Shown one piece after another: positions 46,226-54,919 of a stretch of DNA of 64,000 bases. The notes below the pieces were generated by a model, which was given only the letters and a program-made list of their open reading frames with translations, was not told the origin of the DNA and did no database searches. The stretch lies in the NCBI GenBank assembly GCA_030426085.1, contig JAUHYW010000040.1, forward strand, positions 21,281-85,280. The letters are read 5' to 3'. The stretch comes from a bacterium. Lineage in GTDB: Bacteria; Myxococcota_A; Bradymonadia; UBA7976; UBA1532. The number at the start of each line of letters is the position of its first letter. Position 1 is the first letter of the stretch. A program made the position numbers and the translations under genes.

Positions 46226-46459
46226 TCACGACTCGAGCTCTTGCTCCAGCTCTTCTTCGAGGGTCGGATGGCGGGGCTTGCGCTGTCCGGTCATGAACAG
46301 CAGGAACCACATCAGGAGCGGGGTCAGCAGGAACGACAGGAGCGCGAAGCCGAAGATGCCCAGGCGTCGCTTGCGCCCGGCGATGCCGATCAGCACGCAG
46401 GCGAGGATGTACGCCGGGTGGGTGATGATCGGCAGGATGATCGGCAGGGCGGCGCTCAC
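46226..46459 (-). CDS. Small two-helix membrane protein
   Basis: 77 residues from a GTG that overlaps the SPFH gene stop (GTGA). Two hydrophobic helices (about 5-27 and 34-57) are separated by a basic turn G-R-K-R-R-L, and the protein ends in an acidic tail E-E-E-L-E-Q-E-L-E-S. It is the last gene of the P-type-like/lipoprotein/SPFH operon and could be a partner of the SPFH protein. No family recognised. Confidence 0.65.
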   Translation of the reverse strand: MSAALPIILPIITHPAYILACVLIGIAGRKRRLGIFGFALLSFLLTPLLMWFLLFMTGQRKPRHPTLEEELEQELES

Positions 46460-47709
46460 GGGGCGTCACCGGGCGCGGGCGGCGGCCCGGCGGGATCGCC
46501 CAGCCCCGGCGGGGCCGGCTGGTCACCGGGCGCCGGCGGCGGGGGATCTTCGGGGGCCTCGACCGCCGGCCGCTCGGGGATCGGGGCGACCCCGGCCGGA
46601 GGTTCTTCCGCGGAGGGTTCGGAGGGTTCGGGGAACCCGGCCGGCTCAGCTCTCGGGGGGCTCGGCGCGACGTCGGCGTTGAGGATGACCGGGAGCTGGC
46701 CCTCGCCGGTCCCCATGAGGATGATCTTGGCGTTGGGCGACTCGGCGAGCCGCTCGGTGGCCTCCAGCCCCCGCCACTTCAGGATGGGGACCCCGCTGAT
46801 CGTCTCGAAGGCCCGGATGCCTTCGGCCTCGATGATGCGGCGCTCGCGCTCGTCCTTCTCCTTCTCGAGTCGGAAGCGGTAGCTCAGCATCTTCTGCTCT
46901 TCGGTCAGCTTGGCCTTGATCGCCTCCTCGATGCGGGCGGGCAGCCGCAGCTCGGTGACGAGGAACTCGTCGACCTCGAAGTAGTCGCTGTTGAGCTCGC
47001 CCCGCAGGGTCTCGTTGAGCTCGTGCAGCAGGCCCGCCTCGTCCTTGGCGTAGATCATCTCGGGGGTGAAGTTGCCGAGGACCATACGCAGCGTCGAGAC
47101 GACCTCGGGCTTGACGACCTTGTCGACGTAGTTGGGCCCGATGTCGCGGTGCAGCAGCGGCAGGTAGTCCCGAGTGGGGCGGAACCGGATCGAGCTGATG
47201 ATGCGGATCTCGAGGCCGTCGTTGGCATAGATCAGCGTCTCCTGGCGCAGCTCCTGGATCCGCATGTTGTAGATGTAGAACTCGTCCCACGGGAAGAGGA
47301 CGTGCACCCCCTCGCCATAGGACTCTTCGAGCACGGTGCCCCCGAGCAGGGCCAGCCACTTCACCCCCCGCTCGCCGGGCAGCACCCGGTGCACGATGCG
47401 ATCGAAGAAGATCACGAACGTGAAGAGCACCGCGACGAGGAGCGCCTTGCCCGCGATCACCAGGCCTTCTCTGGCCCGGCGGCGGTGCCGGCGCCACTTC
47501 AGCGCGCGCTTGCGCTGCTCGACCTCCTCGGTGCCGGCGTCCTCGCCCTCTGCCGGGTCTTCGTCTGCGGGGGCGGCGTCCGGCGACGTCCGACCGAACC
47601 ACCGGCGATACCACGGGGGCCTCGGCTCCCCGGCGTCGGCCTCGCCCTTCTCCAGCGACGGGCCGCGCCCGGGCGGGTCGGTCTGGGGTGTCTCGTCGCT
47701 CGGCTGCAT
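46456..47709 (-). CDS. SPFH/prohibitin-family membrane protein
   Basis: 417 residues. The start at 47709 overlaps the upstream stop (TGATG). A basic, acidic-spaced N-terminus (1-80) is followed by one transmembrane helix (83-102) and an SPFH domain (about 110-260) with G-V-H-V-L-F-P-W near 130, then a coiled-coil (about 255-320: R-L-E-K-E-K-D-E-R-E-R-R-I-I-E-A-E-G). The C-terminal about 85 residues are Pro-rich. HflK/prohibitin relatives form membrane rings that organise proteases or microdomains. Confidence 0.88.
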   Translation of the reverse strand: MQPSDETPQTDPPGRGPSLEKGEADAGEPRPPWYRRWFGRTSPDAAPADEDPAEGEDAGTEEVEQRKRALKWRRHRRRAREGLVIAGKALLVAVLFTFVIFFDRIVHRVLPGERGVKWLALLGGTVLEESYGEGVHVLFPWDEFYIYNMRIQELRQETLIYANDGLEIRIISSIRFRPTRDYLPLLHRDIGPNYVDKVVKPEVVSTLRMVLGNFTPEMIYAKDEAGLLHELNETLRGELNSDYFEVDEFLVTELRLPARIEEAIKAKLTEEQKMLSYRFRLEKEKDERERRIIEAEGIRAFETISGVPILKWRGLEATERLAESPNAKIILMGTGEGQLPVILNADVAPSPPRAEPAGFPEPSEPSAEEPPAGVAPIPERPAVEAPEDPPPPAPGDQPAPPGLGDPAGPPPAPGDAP

Positions 47710-49871
47710 CAGTGGTCTTCGCTCGGCACGGCGGGCTGCACTTCGGGCGGCGAGGATGCCTCTTTCTGGTCCGGGGCGCCACCTTCTGCCTCGTCGGCGC
47801 CCTGTTGTGTGACGAGGTCGGCGACGATGTCGGCGATCGCCTCGGCCATCTCTCTGCGCTGGCTGCTCACGCTCACGGTGGCCGAGAAGCCGGCCGCCCA
47901 CGGCTCGACCCGGAGCCGGGCCAGCGCCATCCGGGTGGCCACGGCGAGGCTCGGCCCGACCCACCATCGGCCGGCCGGCAGCAGGCCCCGGCGCTCGAAC
48001 AGCGTCGCGAGTCGGGCCGGCGACAGGGTGACGGTCAGGCCGACGGTCGGCTCCGGGCCCTCGGGGCGGGCGGCGGCGTCGGGGGCCGCGTCGTGCGCGG
48101 GCCGGGCGTCGGCCGGCGCGGCGTCGGTGGGGAGGCCGGCGTCCGCCGAGTCGGAGTCGGTCGGCGCTCGTGGCGACGCGGGCGCGACGTCGAGCACCGC
48201 CGAGAGGGTGTCTTCGCCCACGATGAGGGTGATGCGGGGCAGCGGCGGCACGCGGACGGCGAACTGCGTCGGGGCGATGACGTCCAGGCCGTCGACCGCC
48301 CGGGCCAGCCGGATCAGCGTGCGCTGAACGCCCGGCCCGTCGGTGTGCCGCCACTGCACGACGGGCCGCAGCAGATCGAGGGCGGCGGGCACCCCGGTCG
48401 ACTCGACCGGCCGATCGGGATCGGGAGTGAAGTGCACCGCCAGCTCACCGGGGAACGGCTCGATCAGATCGCGCGTCAGGCTGACGCCGGAGTCCGCTCG
48501 CAGGGCCGCCTCGAAGTGGGCCAGCTCACCGCGATCGGCGATCACCAGCAGCCCCTTGAGCCAGTCGTAGCCGACCCCGGTGTCGAGCCGCAGCCTCAGC
48601 GCGCCCGGCGTGATCAGCGGCATCGGCAGGGGCGCCTCGGCCGCCGGGGCCGTCGGCAGGAGCCGGGCCGGCAGCGAGCCGATGGCGATGGACTGGATCC
48701 AGCGCAGCTCGGCGGCGCTCTCGTCGAGGTGCACCTCGAAGACGGCCGGCCCGAAGGGATACGCCGCGGCCCGGATGAGCTGGGTGCGGGCCACCGCCCG
48801 GGCGCTGGTGAAGAGGTCCAGGCTCTCCAGCCGCAGCCGGCTGCTCGCCTTGCGGTTGGCCGCGTCGTACATCTCCAGGCTGCGATCGGCCCGCTCGCCG
48901 CGCCGCAGGCGCTCGATCTTGGGATCTTCGGCCGCCGTACGCAGCCCCCGCCGCACCAGCGCCGGGACGTCGACCACGGCCAGGGCCACCGGCGTGGGCG
49001 AGGCGCGCTCGAGGGCCTCGGCGATGTGCGGCTGGTCGGCCATCGCCGGGCCGGCGTGCTGCGCCAGACGCTGGGCGTGATACAGCGACTCGCCGGGCTG
49101 GAGATCATCGCCGAAGACCACCCACACGTCGTCGCCCTGCCAGCCCAACGTCGGGCCGCGCCCGTCGTGGCGTGCCAAGAGCGTCGCCGTGCCCACCGAC
49201 TGCTCCCGCACGGGGAGCCGGCCAGCGGTCGTGAGGTGCAGCAGCGTGCGCATCACCCCGATATCGGTCGAGCGCCAGCCGATCGCCACCACCATCGGAT
49301 CCACGTCGAGCACCGCCGCCGCGATGGGGTGATCGGGATCGATGGACAGGTGACGCAGCGTCGTCACGTCGCTCAGATCGTGGCCGGTGAGGTGCTGGGC
49401 CCGGATCCGCAGCGCCTCGCCCCACGGGCCGGCGGCCGTGAAGAGGCGGTCGATGGCCAGGTGCCGATCGAGGCCCGTCGGCCCGATGACGGCGCCCGCG
49501 GCCAGCGTGCCCGGGGGCAGCCGGCGGACGAGGGGGTTCTCGGCCAGCGGAGGCAGCTCGAGCTCGGGCGGCTCGACGTCGGGGAACAGCTCTTCGGGTA
49601 TCAGCGCGAGGTGCCCGGCGTCGGTGACCCGGATCGGACCCTCGGCGTCCGCCAGGTCGGGCGCGGGCGCGCCGCTCGAGGTCGGTGGCCCGGAGCCGGC
49701 GCCCGGCGGCGGGCCGGGGTCCGGGGCACACCCCAGCAGCAGACCCAGCAGCAGACCCAGCAGCAGGCCCGGCAGCAGGCCCGGCAGCAGACCCGACGCG
49801 GCGAGGGCGCCCAGCCATCCCGCCGGCGAGGCGCGCCGCGCGGGCGATCGCGGTCGAGCCCGTTCAGGCAT
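47709..49871 (-). CDS. Large lipoprotein of unknown function
   Basis: 720 residues. The lipobox L-L-G-C puts the acylated Cys at 48. The signal h-region consists of repeated Gly-Leu-Leu-Leu/Pro units encoded by a 12-bp tandem DNA repeat. The mature part is globular with no motif I recognise. An Asp/Ala/Pro-rich linker (about 570-610) separates a smaller C-terminal domain. It starts 8 bp inside the P-type-ATPase-like gene and ends on the SPFH start codon, so the three are co-translated and probably act together in the envelope. Confidence 0.75.
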   Translation of the reverse strand: MPERARPRSPARRASPAGWLGALAASGLLPGLLPGLLLGLLLGLLLGCAPDPGPPPGAGSGPPTSSGAPAPDLADAEGPIRVTDAGHLALIPEELFPDVEPPELELPPLAENPLVRRLPPGTLAAGAVIGPTGLDRHLAIDRLFTAAGPWGEALRIRAQHLTGHDLSDVTTLRHLSIDPDHPIAAAVLDVDPMVVAIGWRSTDIGVMRTLLHLTTAGRLPVREQSVGTATLLARHDGRGPTLGWQGDDVWVVFGDDLQPGESLYHAQRLAQHAGPAMADQPHIAEALERASPTPVALAVVDVPALVRRGLRTAAEDPKIERLRRGERADRSLEMYDAANRKASSRLRLESLDLFTSARAVARTQLIRAAAYPFGPAVFEVHLDESAAELRWIQSIAIGSLPARLLPTAPAAEAPLPMPLITPGALRLRLDTGVGYDWLKGLLVIADRGELAHFEAALRADSGVSLTRDLIEPFPGELAVHFTPDPDRPVESTGVPAALDLLRPVVQWRHTDGPGVQRTLIRLARAVDGLDVIAPTQFAVRVPPLPRITLIVGEDTLSAVLDVAPASPRAPTDSDSADAGLPTDAAPADARPAHDAAPDAAARPEGPEPTVGLTVTLSPARLATLFERRGLLPAGRWWVGPSLAVATRMALARLRVEPWAAGFSATVSVSSQRREMAEAIADIVADLVTQQGADEAEGGAPDQKEASSPPEVQPAVPSEDH
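49734..49793 (-). repeat. 12-bp tandem repeat within a signal peptide
   Basis: Five consecutive 12-bp units, CAGCAGCAGACC (two copies), CAGCAGCAGGCC, CGGCAGCAGGCC and CGGCAGCAGACC on the plus strand, encode G-L-L-L/P tetrads in the signal peptide of the lipoprotein gene. Gain or loss of a unit would change the h-region by four residues without a frameshift. Confidence 0.85.
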
Positions 49872-51879
49872 GCGCCTTCACGGGACCCGGCGCCGGGGCG
49901 CGCTCGGCCTCGGCGGACGCCTCGGCGGGGGGCGGCCCGGCGAGCGCCTCGACGTCGGGCAGGGTCGAGACCAGACCCACCGCGGCCCCCACCGCCTGCA
50001 CCCCGATGGCGGCCACCGGCCCCACGCCGAACGCGAGCACGCCGAAGCCGAGCAGGCCGGTCGCGGCGGTGTTCCAGGCCATCAGCCGCCCCTGCGCCCG
50101 ATGGTAGCGCCGGGCGAGGTCGATGAGGGCGGGGACGCGATCGAGCGGCTGACCCGACATCACGATGCCCGCGCCCCGCGCGACCGCCGCGTCGGACGTC
50201 AGCGCGATGGAGATGTCGGCGGCGCCCATCATCGCCCGGTGCACGACGCGATCACCCAGGGCGGCGGCCATACGACCGGCGGTGCGCAGCGTGCCCACGT
50301 AGTCGGCGATGGCCTCCGGATCACGCTCGGTGATGATCTGCCCCGCGCCGATGCGCTCGCCCCAGTGATCGGCGACCCGATCCCCCTCGGCCAGCAGCAG
50401 GATGGGCTCGATGCCCCGCTGCCTCAGCTCGGGCATCAGCCGCTCGGCGCCGGGCCGCAGCGCGGGCTCGAACGCGATGACCGCCACCTCGGCGCCGTCG
50501 GCGGCCACCGTGAGCGTCGTGTCGCCCCGCTGATGGGCTGCCCGCCGGACCGCGTCCAGCCCGGTGTCGCCGTCGACGCCCTCGGCCCGCAGGGTGGCCG
50601 CCGCGCCCACGCTCACCGAGCGCCCGTCGATCCAGCCCCGGTAGACGCCGCCCCGGGGCACGACCGGCTCGCCCTCGGCGGTGAGGCCCCGCAGGGACAG
50701 CGCCTCGACCAGCGCCGGCCGGATGGCCTCGTCGCGCCCGCTCATCAGAGCCGCCGCCCACCGCAGGGCCCGAGCGGGCTCGAAGCCGGCGATGGCCCGG
50801 ATCCGGCTGACCGACAAGCGCTCGCTGTCGACGAGGGTGCTCAGCTCGAGGAGCACCACGCTCACCCCGGCCAGCAGTTCGAAGCGCCGCCCGTCTTCGA
50901 TGCGGACCCCGAGCGCGGACAGCGCGTGCAGGTGGCTCTCGAGCGCGGCCGGGGCGATCACCCGATAGGCGCCCAGCAGGTTGCCCCCGAAGGCGCTCAG
51001 CGCCGCCGTCCCACCGAGGGTCAGGGCGGCGAGGGCGCCGGTCATCACCGTGAAGCCGGTCGAGGCGTCGGCCAGGCGCCCGGCCCGCTCGGCGACCGGC
51101 TCCAGATCGAGCGGCGCCGCGTTGGGGGTCGCCCGCAGGCGCCCGTGACGGCTGTCGTCGACGGTGCCCCGGGCGCGCAGCTCGAGCGCGCCGCTGATGA
51201 CCCGAGCCCCGGCCGGCGCCCGATCGCCCGGTCCCAGCGCCAGGGGTTGCAGGCGGCCGTCGCCGGGGTCGAGCCGGGCGGTGCCCGCGGCGATCCACGC
51301 GTCGACCGGGATGCCGTCGCCGTCCCGGACCCGGATGCGGTCACCGAGGTCGATGTGATCGGCGGGCACCGCCCACTCGCCGATCCGCCCCAGCGCCTGC
51401 CACGCGGTGTCGGCGGCGGGCGTCGGCGTGGCGTCTGCCCTGCGCCTCGCCCGACCGGCCTGCACCCGCTCCCAATCGGCCAGCTTGCGCCAGCCCACGT
51501 AGATCATCGTGCCGCCGGCCGCCATGATCCACGCGCCGGCGAGCAGCCCCACCACCGTCAGGCCGGCGTCGACCACCACGAAGCCCACCCGCCGCTCGCT
51601 CACGAGCTTCTGGTGGGCGTCGCCGATCAGGCTGCGGGAGGACCACAGGGTGAAGGGGGCGCTCGCCAGCCCGAGGGGGCTCGATCGCAGGGCGAACGAG
51701 GCCCCGGCCAGCGCCACGGCGGCGGTGCCCGTGATCAGCTCGTCGTCGAGCCAGCGCATCTCGGTGGGCCCCTCGTCGGGCACCTGCAGCTCGGGCGCAG
51801 GCAGAGCCTTGCGGCGGCGACGCCACGCGGCCCGGCCGGCGGCCAGGGCCCCTCCGAGGGCGAGCAGTTCGAGGATCAT
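49864..51879 (-). CDS. P-type-ATPase-like protein lacking the catalytic aspartate
   Basis: 671 residues. The start at 51879 has GGAG upstream and opens M-I-L-E-L-L-A-L-G-G. The layout is that of a P1B-type ATPase: N-terminal helices (about 50-130), an actuator-like domain (about 175-240), further helices (about 275-310), the conserved A-L-E-S-H-L-H-A-L-S-A-L-G-V-R-I-E-D-G run, and C-terminal helices (about 610-655). Where the phosphorylated D-K-T-G-T-L-T should be, the sequence reads L-E-L-S-T-L-V (Leu344 in the Asp position). The hinge GDGxND is replaced by G-D-R-V-V-H-R while A-A-D-I-S-I-A-L is kept. It cannot pump by the usual phosphoenzyme cycle, and the intact frame argues for another role such as binding or regulation. 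Confidence 0.8.
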   Translation of the reverse strand: MILELLALGGALAAGRAAWRRRRKALPAPELQVPDEGPTEMRWLDDELITGTAAVALAGASFALRSSPLGLASAPFTLWSSRSLIGDAHQKLVSERRVGFVVVDAGLTVVGLLAGAWIMAAGGTMIYVGWRKLADWERVQAGRARRRADATPTPAADTAWQALGRIGEWAVPADHIDLGDRIRVRDGDGIPVDAWIAAGTARLDPGDGRLQPLALGPGDRAPAGARVISGALELRARGTVDDSRHGRLRATPNAAPLDLEPVAERAGRLADASTGFTVMTGALAALTLGGTAALSAFGGNLLGAYRVIAPAALESHLHALSALGVRIEDGRRFELLAGVSVVLLELSTLVDSERLSVSRIRAIAGFEPARALRWAAALMSGRDEAIRPALVEALSLRGLTAEGEPVVPRGGVYRGWIDGRSVSVGAAATLRAEGVDGDTGLDAVRRAAHQRGDTTLTVAADGAEVAVIAFEPALRPGAERLMPELRQRGIEPILLLAEGDRVADHWGERIGAGQIITERDPEAIADYVGTLRTAGRMAAALGDRVVHRAMMGAADISIALTSDAAVARGAGIVMSGQPLDRVPALIDLARRYHRAQGRLMAWNTAATGLLGFGVLAFGVGPVAAIGVQAVGAAVGLVSTLPDVEALAGPPPAEASAEAERAPAPGPVKAHA

Positions 51880-51969
51880 CGGCTCCGGGCGGGCAGAGGT
51901 TCGTCCCGCGTGACCGACGTTACCGCATCCCGGGCGCCGAGGCACGCGGATGCGACGGGCGGCGGGCCC

Positions 51970-53307
51970 TCAGATCGCGCACACGTCGATGTCGAGCAGG
52001 ATGCCGCGCAGCGCCTCGCGCAGATCGTCGGTGAGCGTCTCGAGGAGGTCGAGGTCGACCGCCGGCCCGTTGCCGTTGCAGATGCTCAGCCGGTCGAGCT
52101 GGCGATCCATCAGCCCGCCCACGTTGAGGGTCTTGAGCCGCACGCCGCTCCTCCGCAGCCGCCCGCCGAGGTTCTCGTAGGTGGCCTCGTTCCAGCTCAC
52201 CCGCCCCGGGGACCCCTCCGGCCCGCAGGTGTCGCCCCCCGCGGTCAGGATGACGACGTAGCCCAGCGCGTCCTGCCCCCAGACGATCCGCTTGTTCTGC
52301 TGGTACCACGTCGCGATGTCGGTGATCTGCGACGAGCCCTCGGCGTCCAGCCCGTCGAGCCACGCGAGCGCGTCCTCCGGGCTGGCGCTGAAGGGCACCT
52401 GCGGCGGCGCCACCCCGCCGCCGCAGCCGGCGCGGGCCCGGGCCGACATGAACGCCAGCTCGAAGTCCCCGGACTCGACCATCTCGGCCAGCACCGTCTG
52501 CACCGCCGGCAGGTGCGGCTGCATCGAGCGGGCGTCATCGACCAGCACCAGCGTGCGGGTGCGGCAGCGATCCAGGCAGCGCCCCCCGCGGCATCGCTGC
52601 CCCTCGGGGCAGACCTGCGGCTCCCCGAGCCCCATGCCATCTGCCCGGCAGACGCGGACCGTCGCCTCGTCGACGCACTGGCCCTCGTCCGGCACGCACA
52701 CCAGGCACGCGCCGTCGAAGCACAGGTTGGTCTCACAGGCCTCGTCGGGCAGCCACGCGGTCCCGTCCGGGTTGCAGTGGCGGCGGGTGTTGGCGCTGGT
52801 GCACTGAGCGAAGTTCGGCTGGCAGACCCGGCACAAGCCGCCCAGGCACTGCTCGGTCTCGTCGCACGCCCGGCTGAGGGTCCACGAGCGGCCGTTGTCG
52901 GCGCACGCCTGCTCGGCCCAGCGCCCGTCGCAGCGGCTCTTGCCCGGCTCGCAGGCCACCGGCAGGCAGCGATCGGGCCCCGGCACGCACTCCTCGCCGC
53001 GCGCGCAGGGCAGATCGGCCCAGGTGCCGTCGCGCCGGCAACGCTGGGCGACCGCCTGATCGAGGCAGCGCGTCGTCCCGACCCGGCATGGCCCGTCGCC
53101 CTCATCGGTGGGCACCGGGGCCATCTCCATCGGCGGATCGTCGGGCAGCGCCGAGGGCAGCTCGGCGGCGCCGTCGGGCATCGCCGCGTCGGCCAGGGCG
53201 GCGCCCGGCCCCACCTCGTCGGCGGGCGGCTCCTCACCGCAGCCGATCAGCCAGAGGGCGAGGGCGGCGGCCGCCGGGCGTGCGAATGCGCGTCGCGATG
53301 CACCCAT
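51970..53307 (-). CDS. Cys-rich lipoprotein with degenerate vWA-like domain
   Basis: 445 residues. The start at 53307 is preceded by AAGGAG, and the lipobox L-I-G-C gives Cys23. Residues of about 75-245 are Cys-rich with repeated R-C...Q/E-x-C and C-x-x-x-x-C pairs, a pattern common in myxobacterial surface lipoproteins. The C-terminal half (about 250-445) resembles a von Willebrand A fold, starting T-L-V-L-V-D-D-A-R-S-M, where the metal site D-x-S-x-S has Ala in the first Ser position. It then shows G-Y-V-V-I-L-T-A-G-G-D-T. It may bind a ligand at the cell surface. It is 90 bp upstream of the P-type-like gene. Confidence 0.7.
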   Translation of the reverse strand: MGASRRAFARPAAAALALWLIGCGEEPPADEVGPGAALADAAMPDGAAELPSALPDDPPMEMAPVPTDEGDGPCRVGTTRCLDQAVAQRCRRDGTWADLPCARGEECVPGPDRCLPVACEPGKSRCDGRWAEQACADNGRSWTLSRACDETEQCLGGLCRVCQPNFAQCTSANTRRHCNPDGTAWLPDEACETNLCFDGACLVCVPDEGQCVDEATVRVCRADGMGLGEPQVCPEGQRCRGGRCLDRCRTRTLVLVDDARSMQPHLPAVQTVLAEMVESGDFELAFMSARARAGCGGGVAPPQVPFSASPEDALAWLDGLDAEGSSQITDIATWYQQNKRIVWGQDALGYVVILTAGGDTCGPEGSPGRVSWNEATYENLGGRLRRSGVRLKTLNVGGLMDRQLDRLSICNGNGPAVDLDLLETLTDDLREALRGILLDIDVCAI

Positions 53308-53563
53308 CGGAGTCTCCTTCCTGCGTGGGTTCGGGCCCATGCCATCGCACGATGCGTGCCGGGCCCCCAGGCGCCCGTCGACGGGCCGGACGGGGCCTTC
53401 GAACGGGGTCGATACTGTCGGCGACTGTCACCGACTGTCGTCGGGCGCCATCCGACGGTCGACGCGCTGCCGCCGGATCCGCCGCCCGGGCGCATTCACG
53501 GCGCGCGTGCTGTCATCGGTGGTGGCGACGGTCTACCATCGAGCCCAACGAAGAGGAGTCCCG
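53308..53563. promoter_or_regulatory. Divergent intergenic region with phased ACTGTC repeats
   Basis: 256 bp between two divergently transcribed lipoprotein genes. ACTGTC occurs three times at 53414, 53424 and 53434, exactly one helical turn apart. Nothing else stands out; no clear -10/-35 pair is visible. Confidence 0.4.
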
Positions 53564-54274
53564 ATGAACCGCCGTATCCTGCCGCCTCTCGTCGCGCTCG
53601 GCGCGCTGGCCGTCGCCCTGAGCATCGGGTGCGGCGCGCCGCCCCGGGCCGACGATCCGCTGGCGCCGGCCGAGACCCCGGCCCCGGCCGCGACCCCCGC
53701 GCCGGCCGCGACCCCGGCGACGCCCGCCGCGCCGGCCCCCACGCCCCCGCGCACGGATCTCGGCCAGCCGCCCATCGGCCCCGACACGATCTCCACCGAG
53801 GGCGGCGACGCCCGGGGCGTGGTCGTGCTGTGGCCCCGGGTCATCCCGTCGGCCACCGCCGACAAGGTGCACCCCATCGCCGTCTCGGCCCAGGCCCGCG
53901 TCTCGGGCATGGTCGCCGCCGCCTTGCCCGGCCGCCCGATCACGCTGCGCCCCAAGCCCGAGCGGGTGTGCCCCCAGGGCGGCTGCGCCGGCCTCTCGGT
54001 CGGCCTGCTGCTGGCCCACGTCGAGAACGGCTGCGCCGCCGCCGCGCTCATCGGCGGCCCCGGGCGCACCGCCCGGCGCATCGTGCCCTGGGCCGGGCGC
54101 ATGGAGCTCAAGGCGATGCAGTACGAATTCCGGGGCCAGCCGGAGTCCCTCGTCACGATCAAGGAGATGGTGCCCTGCGCCGACCTCGTGCGGACGATGG
54201 GCGAGCGGGATCAAGCGGTCGCCGAGGCGGTGAAGTTCGCCGATCGGGCCCAGGCCGCGAAGGCCACGCCCTGA
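53564..54274 (+). CDS. Small lipoprotein with Ala/Pro/Thr linker
   Basis: 236 residues starting M-N-R-R-I-L-P-P with AAGAGGAG upstream. The lipobox S-I-G-C puts the acylated Cys at 23. A repetitive P-A-P-A-A-T-P linker (about 33-62) precedes a compact domain (about 75-236) with four Cys. Two sit in V-C-P-Q-G-G-C near residues 136-142, consistent with disulfide bonding in the periplasm. No family recognised. Confidence 0.75.
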   Translation: MNRRILPPLVALGALAVALSIGCGAPPRADDPLAPAETPAPAATPAPAATPATPAAPAPTPPRTDLGQPPIGPDTISTEGGDARGVVVLWPRVIPSATADKVHPIAVSAQARVSGMVAAALPGRPITLRPKPERVCPQGGCAGLSVGLLLAHVENGCAAAALIGGPGRTARRIVPWAGRMELKAMQYEFRGQPESLVTIKEMVPCADLVRTMGERDQAVAEAVKFADRAQAAKATP

Positions 54275-54283
54275 CCGGGCCGA

Positions 54284-54811
54284 TCAGCCCGAGCGGGTCC
54301 GATGCACCGCGAAGCCCAGCGCCCGCGGGGCCTCGGCCCGGGCGGGCGGGCGGCGCATCGGCCGGGAGCCGGCCGGAGGGAAGGTCAGGATCAGCTCGCC
54401 CCGGGGCCCGTCGAGCACCAGCCGCCCCAGGCGGATGATGTCCATGCCCACCAGCATCAGCGCCTCGTCGTCGGCCACGTCCGCCGCGAGGGCGTCCACC
54501 GCGAAGGTGTGCCCGGCCAGGGTGACCTCGGCCCGGCGGATGGCGGTCAGCCGCGCCCGGCCGTGAGGCGCGCGACCGGGGGCCGTCACCCCCCGCAGGG
54601 CCACCGTCTCGCTGCGGGGCAGCCCGAGCGCGTCGCACACATCGGCCCGGATGACCGAGCGCTCGGCGCCGGTGTCGATGATCGCCTGCCCCCGCAGCGT
54701 CGCCGCCAGCGGCAGCTCGAGCTGGCTGTGCCGGTTGAGCGCGCGCCATGCCATCGGCGCGGTGAGGGTCACCGGCATGGCAGGGCAGGTGAAGGGCAGG
54801 CGATCCGACAT
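54284..54811 (-). CDS. Retropepsin-like aspartyl protease-fold protein
   Basis: 175 residues. A-I-I-D-T-G-A-E-R-S-V-I (catalytic-type Asp46-Thr-Gly) and the downstream hydrophobic L-V-G-M-D-I-I-R-L-G-R-L-V-L-D motif fit the single-domain retropepsin fold (gag-asp type), which acts as a homodimer. There is no signal peptide. It is convergent with the upstream lipoprotein gene and divergent from murB. The substrate is unknown. Confidence 0.78.
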   Translation of the reverse strand: MSDRLPFTCPAMPVTLTAPMAWRALNRHSQLELPLAATLRGQAIIDTGAERSVIRADVCDALGLPRSETVALRGVTAPGRAPHGRARLTAIRRAEVTLAGHTFAVDALAADVADDEALMLVGMDIIRLGRLVLDGPRGELILTFPPAGSRPMRRPPARAEAPRALGFAVHRTRSG

Positions 54812-54836
54812 GTCCCCCCGAAGGCCGTACCACCGA

Positions 54837-54866
54837 GCAATACCCCAGGCCGACCGGGCTGTCCAA
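54837..54866 (-). promoter_or_regulatory. Promoter of the retropepsin-like gene
   Basis: Minus-strand TTGGAC (54861-54866) and TATTGC (54837-54842) are spaced 18 bp. This leaves about 20 nt of leader before the ATG at 54811, with a G-rich Shine-Dalgarno. Confidence 0.45.
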
Positions 54867-54884
54867 TCCGTGGCCGATGGGTCA

Positions 54885-54913
54885 TTGCTCGCCGTCGATC
54901 ACCGGCGCACAAT
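54885..54913 (+). promoter_or_regulatory. Promoter of murB, probably giving a leaderless mRNA
   Basis: TTGCTC (54885-54890) and CACAAT (54908-54913) are spaced exactly 17 bp. Transcription would begin at about 54920, the A of the murB ATG. No Shine-Dalgarno is visible upstream of that ATG, consistent with leaderless initiation. Confidence 0.5.
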
Positions 54914-54919
54914 GCGCCC

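Noticed and set aside
49864..51879. Functional heavy-metal P-type ATPase
   Set aside because: The phosphorylated Asp and the GDGxND hinge are missing.
49387..54438. A 1683-codon plus-strand frame
   Set aside because: Spans several minus-strand genes with good starts and motifs; composition artefact except for the small lipoprotein gene at 53564-54274, which is in one of its neighbouring frames.
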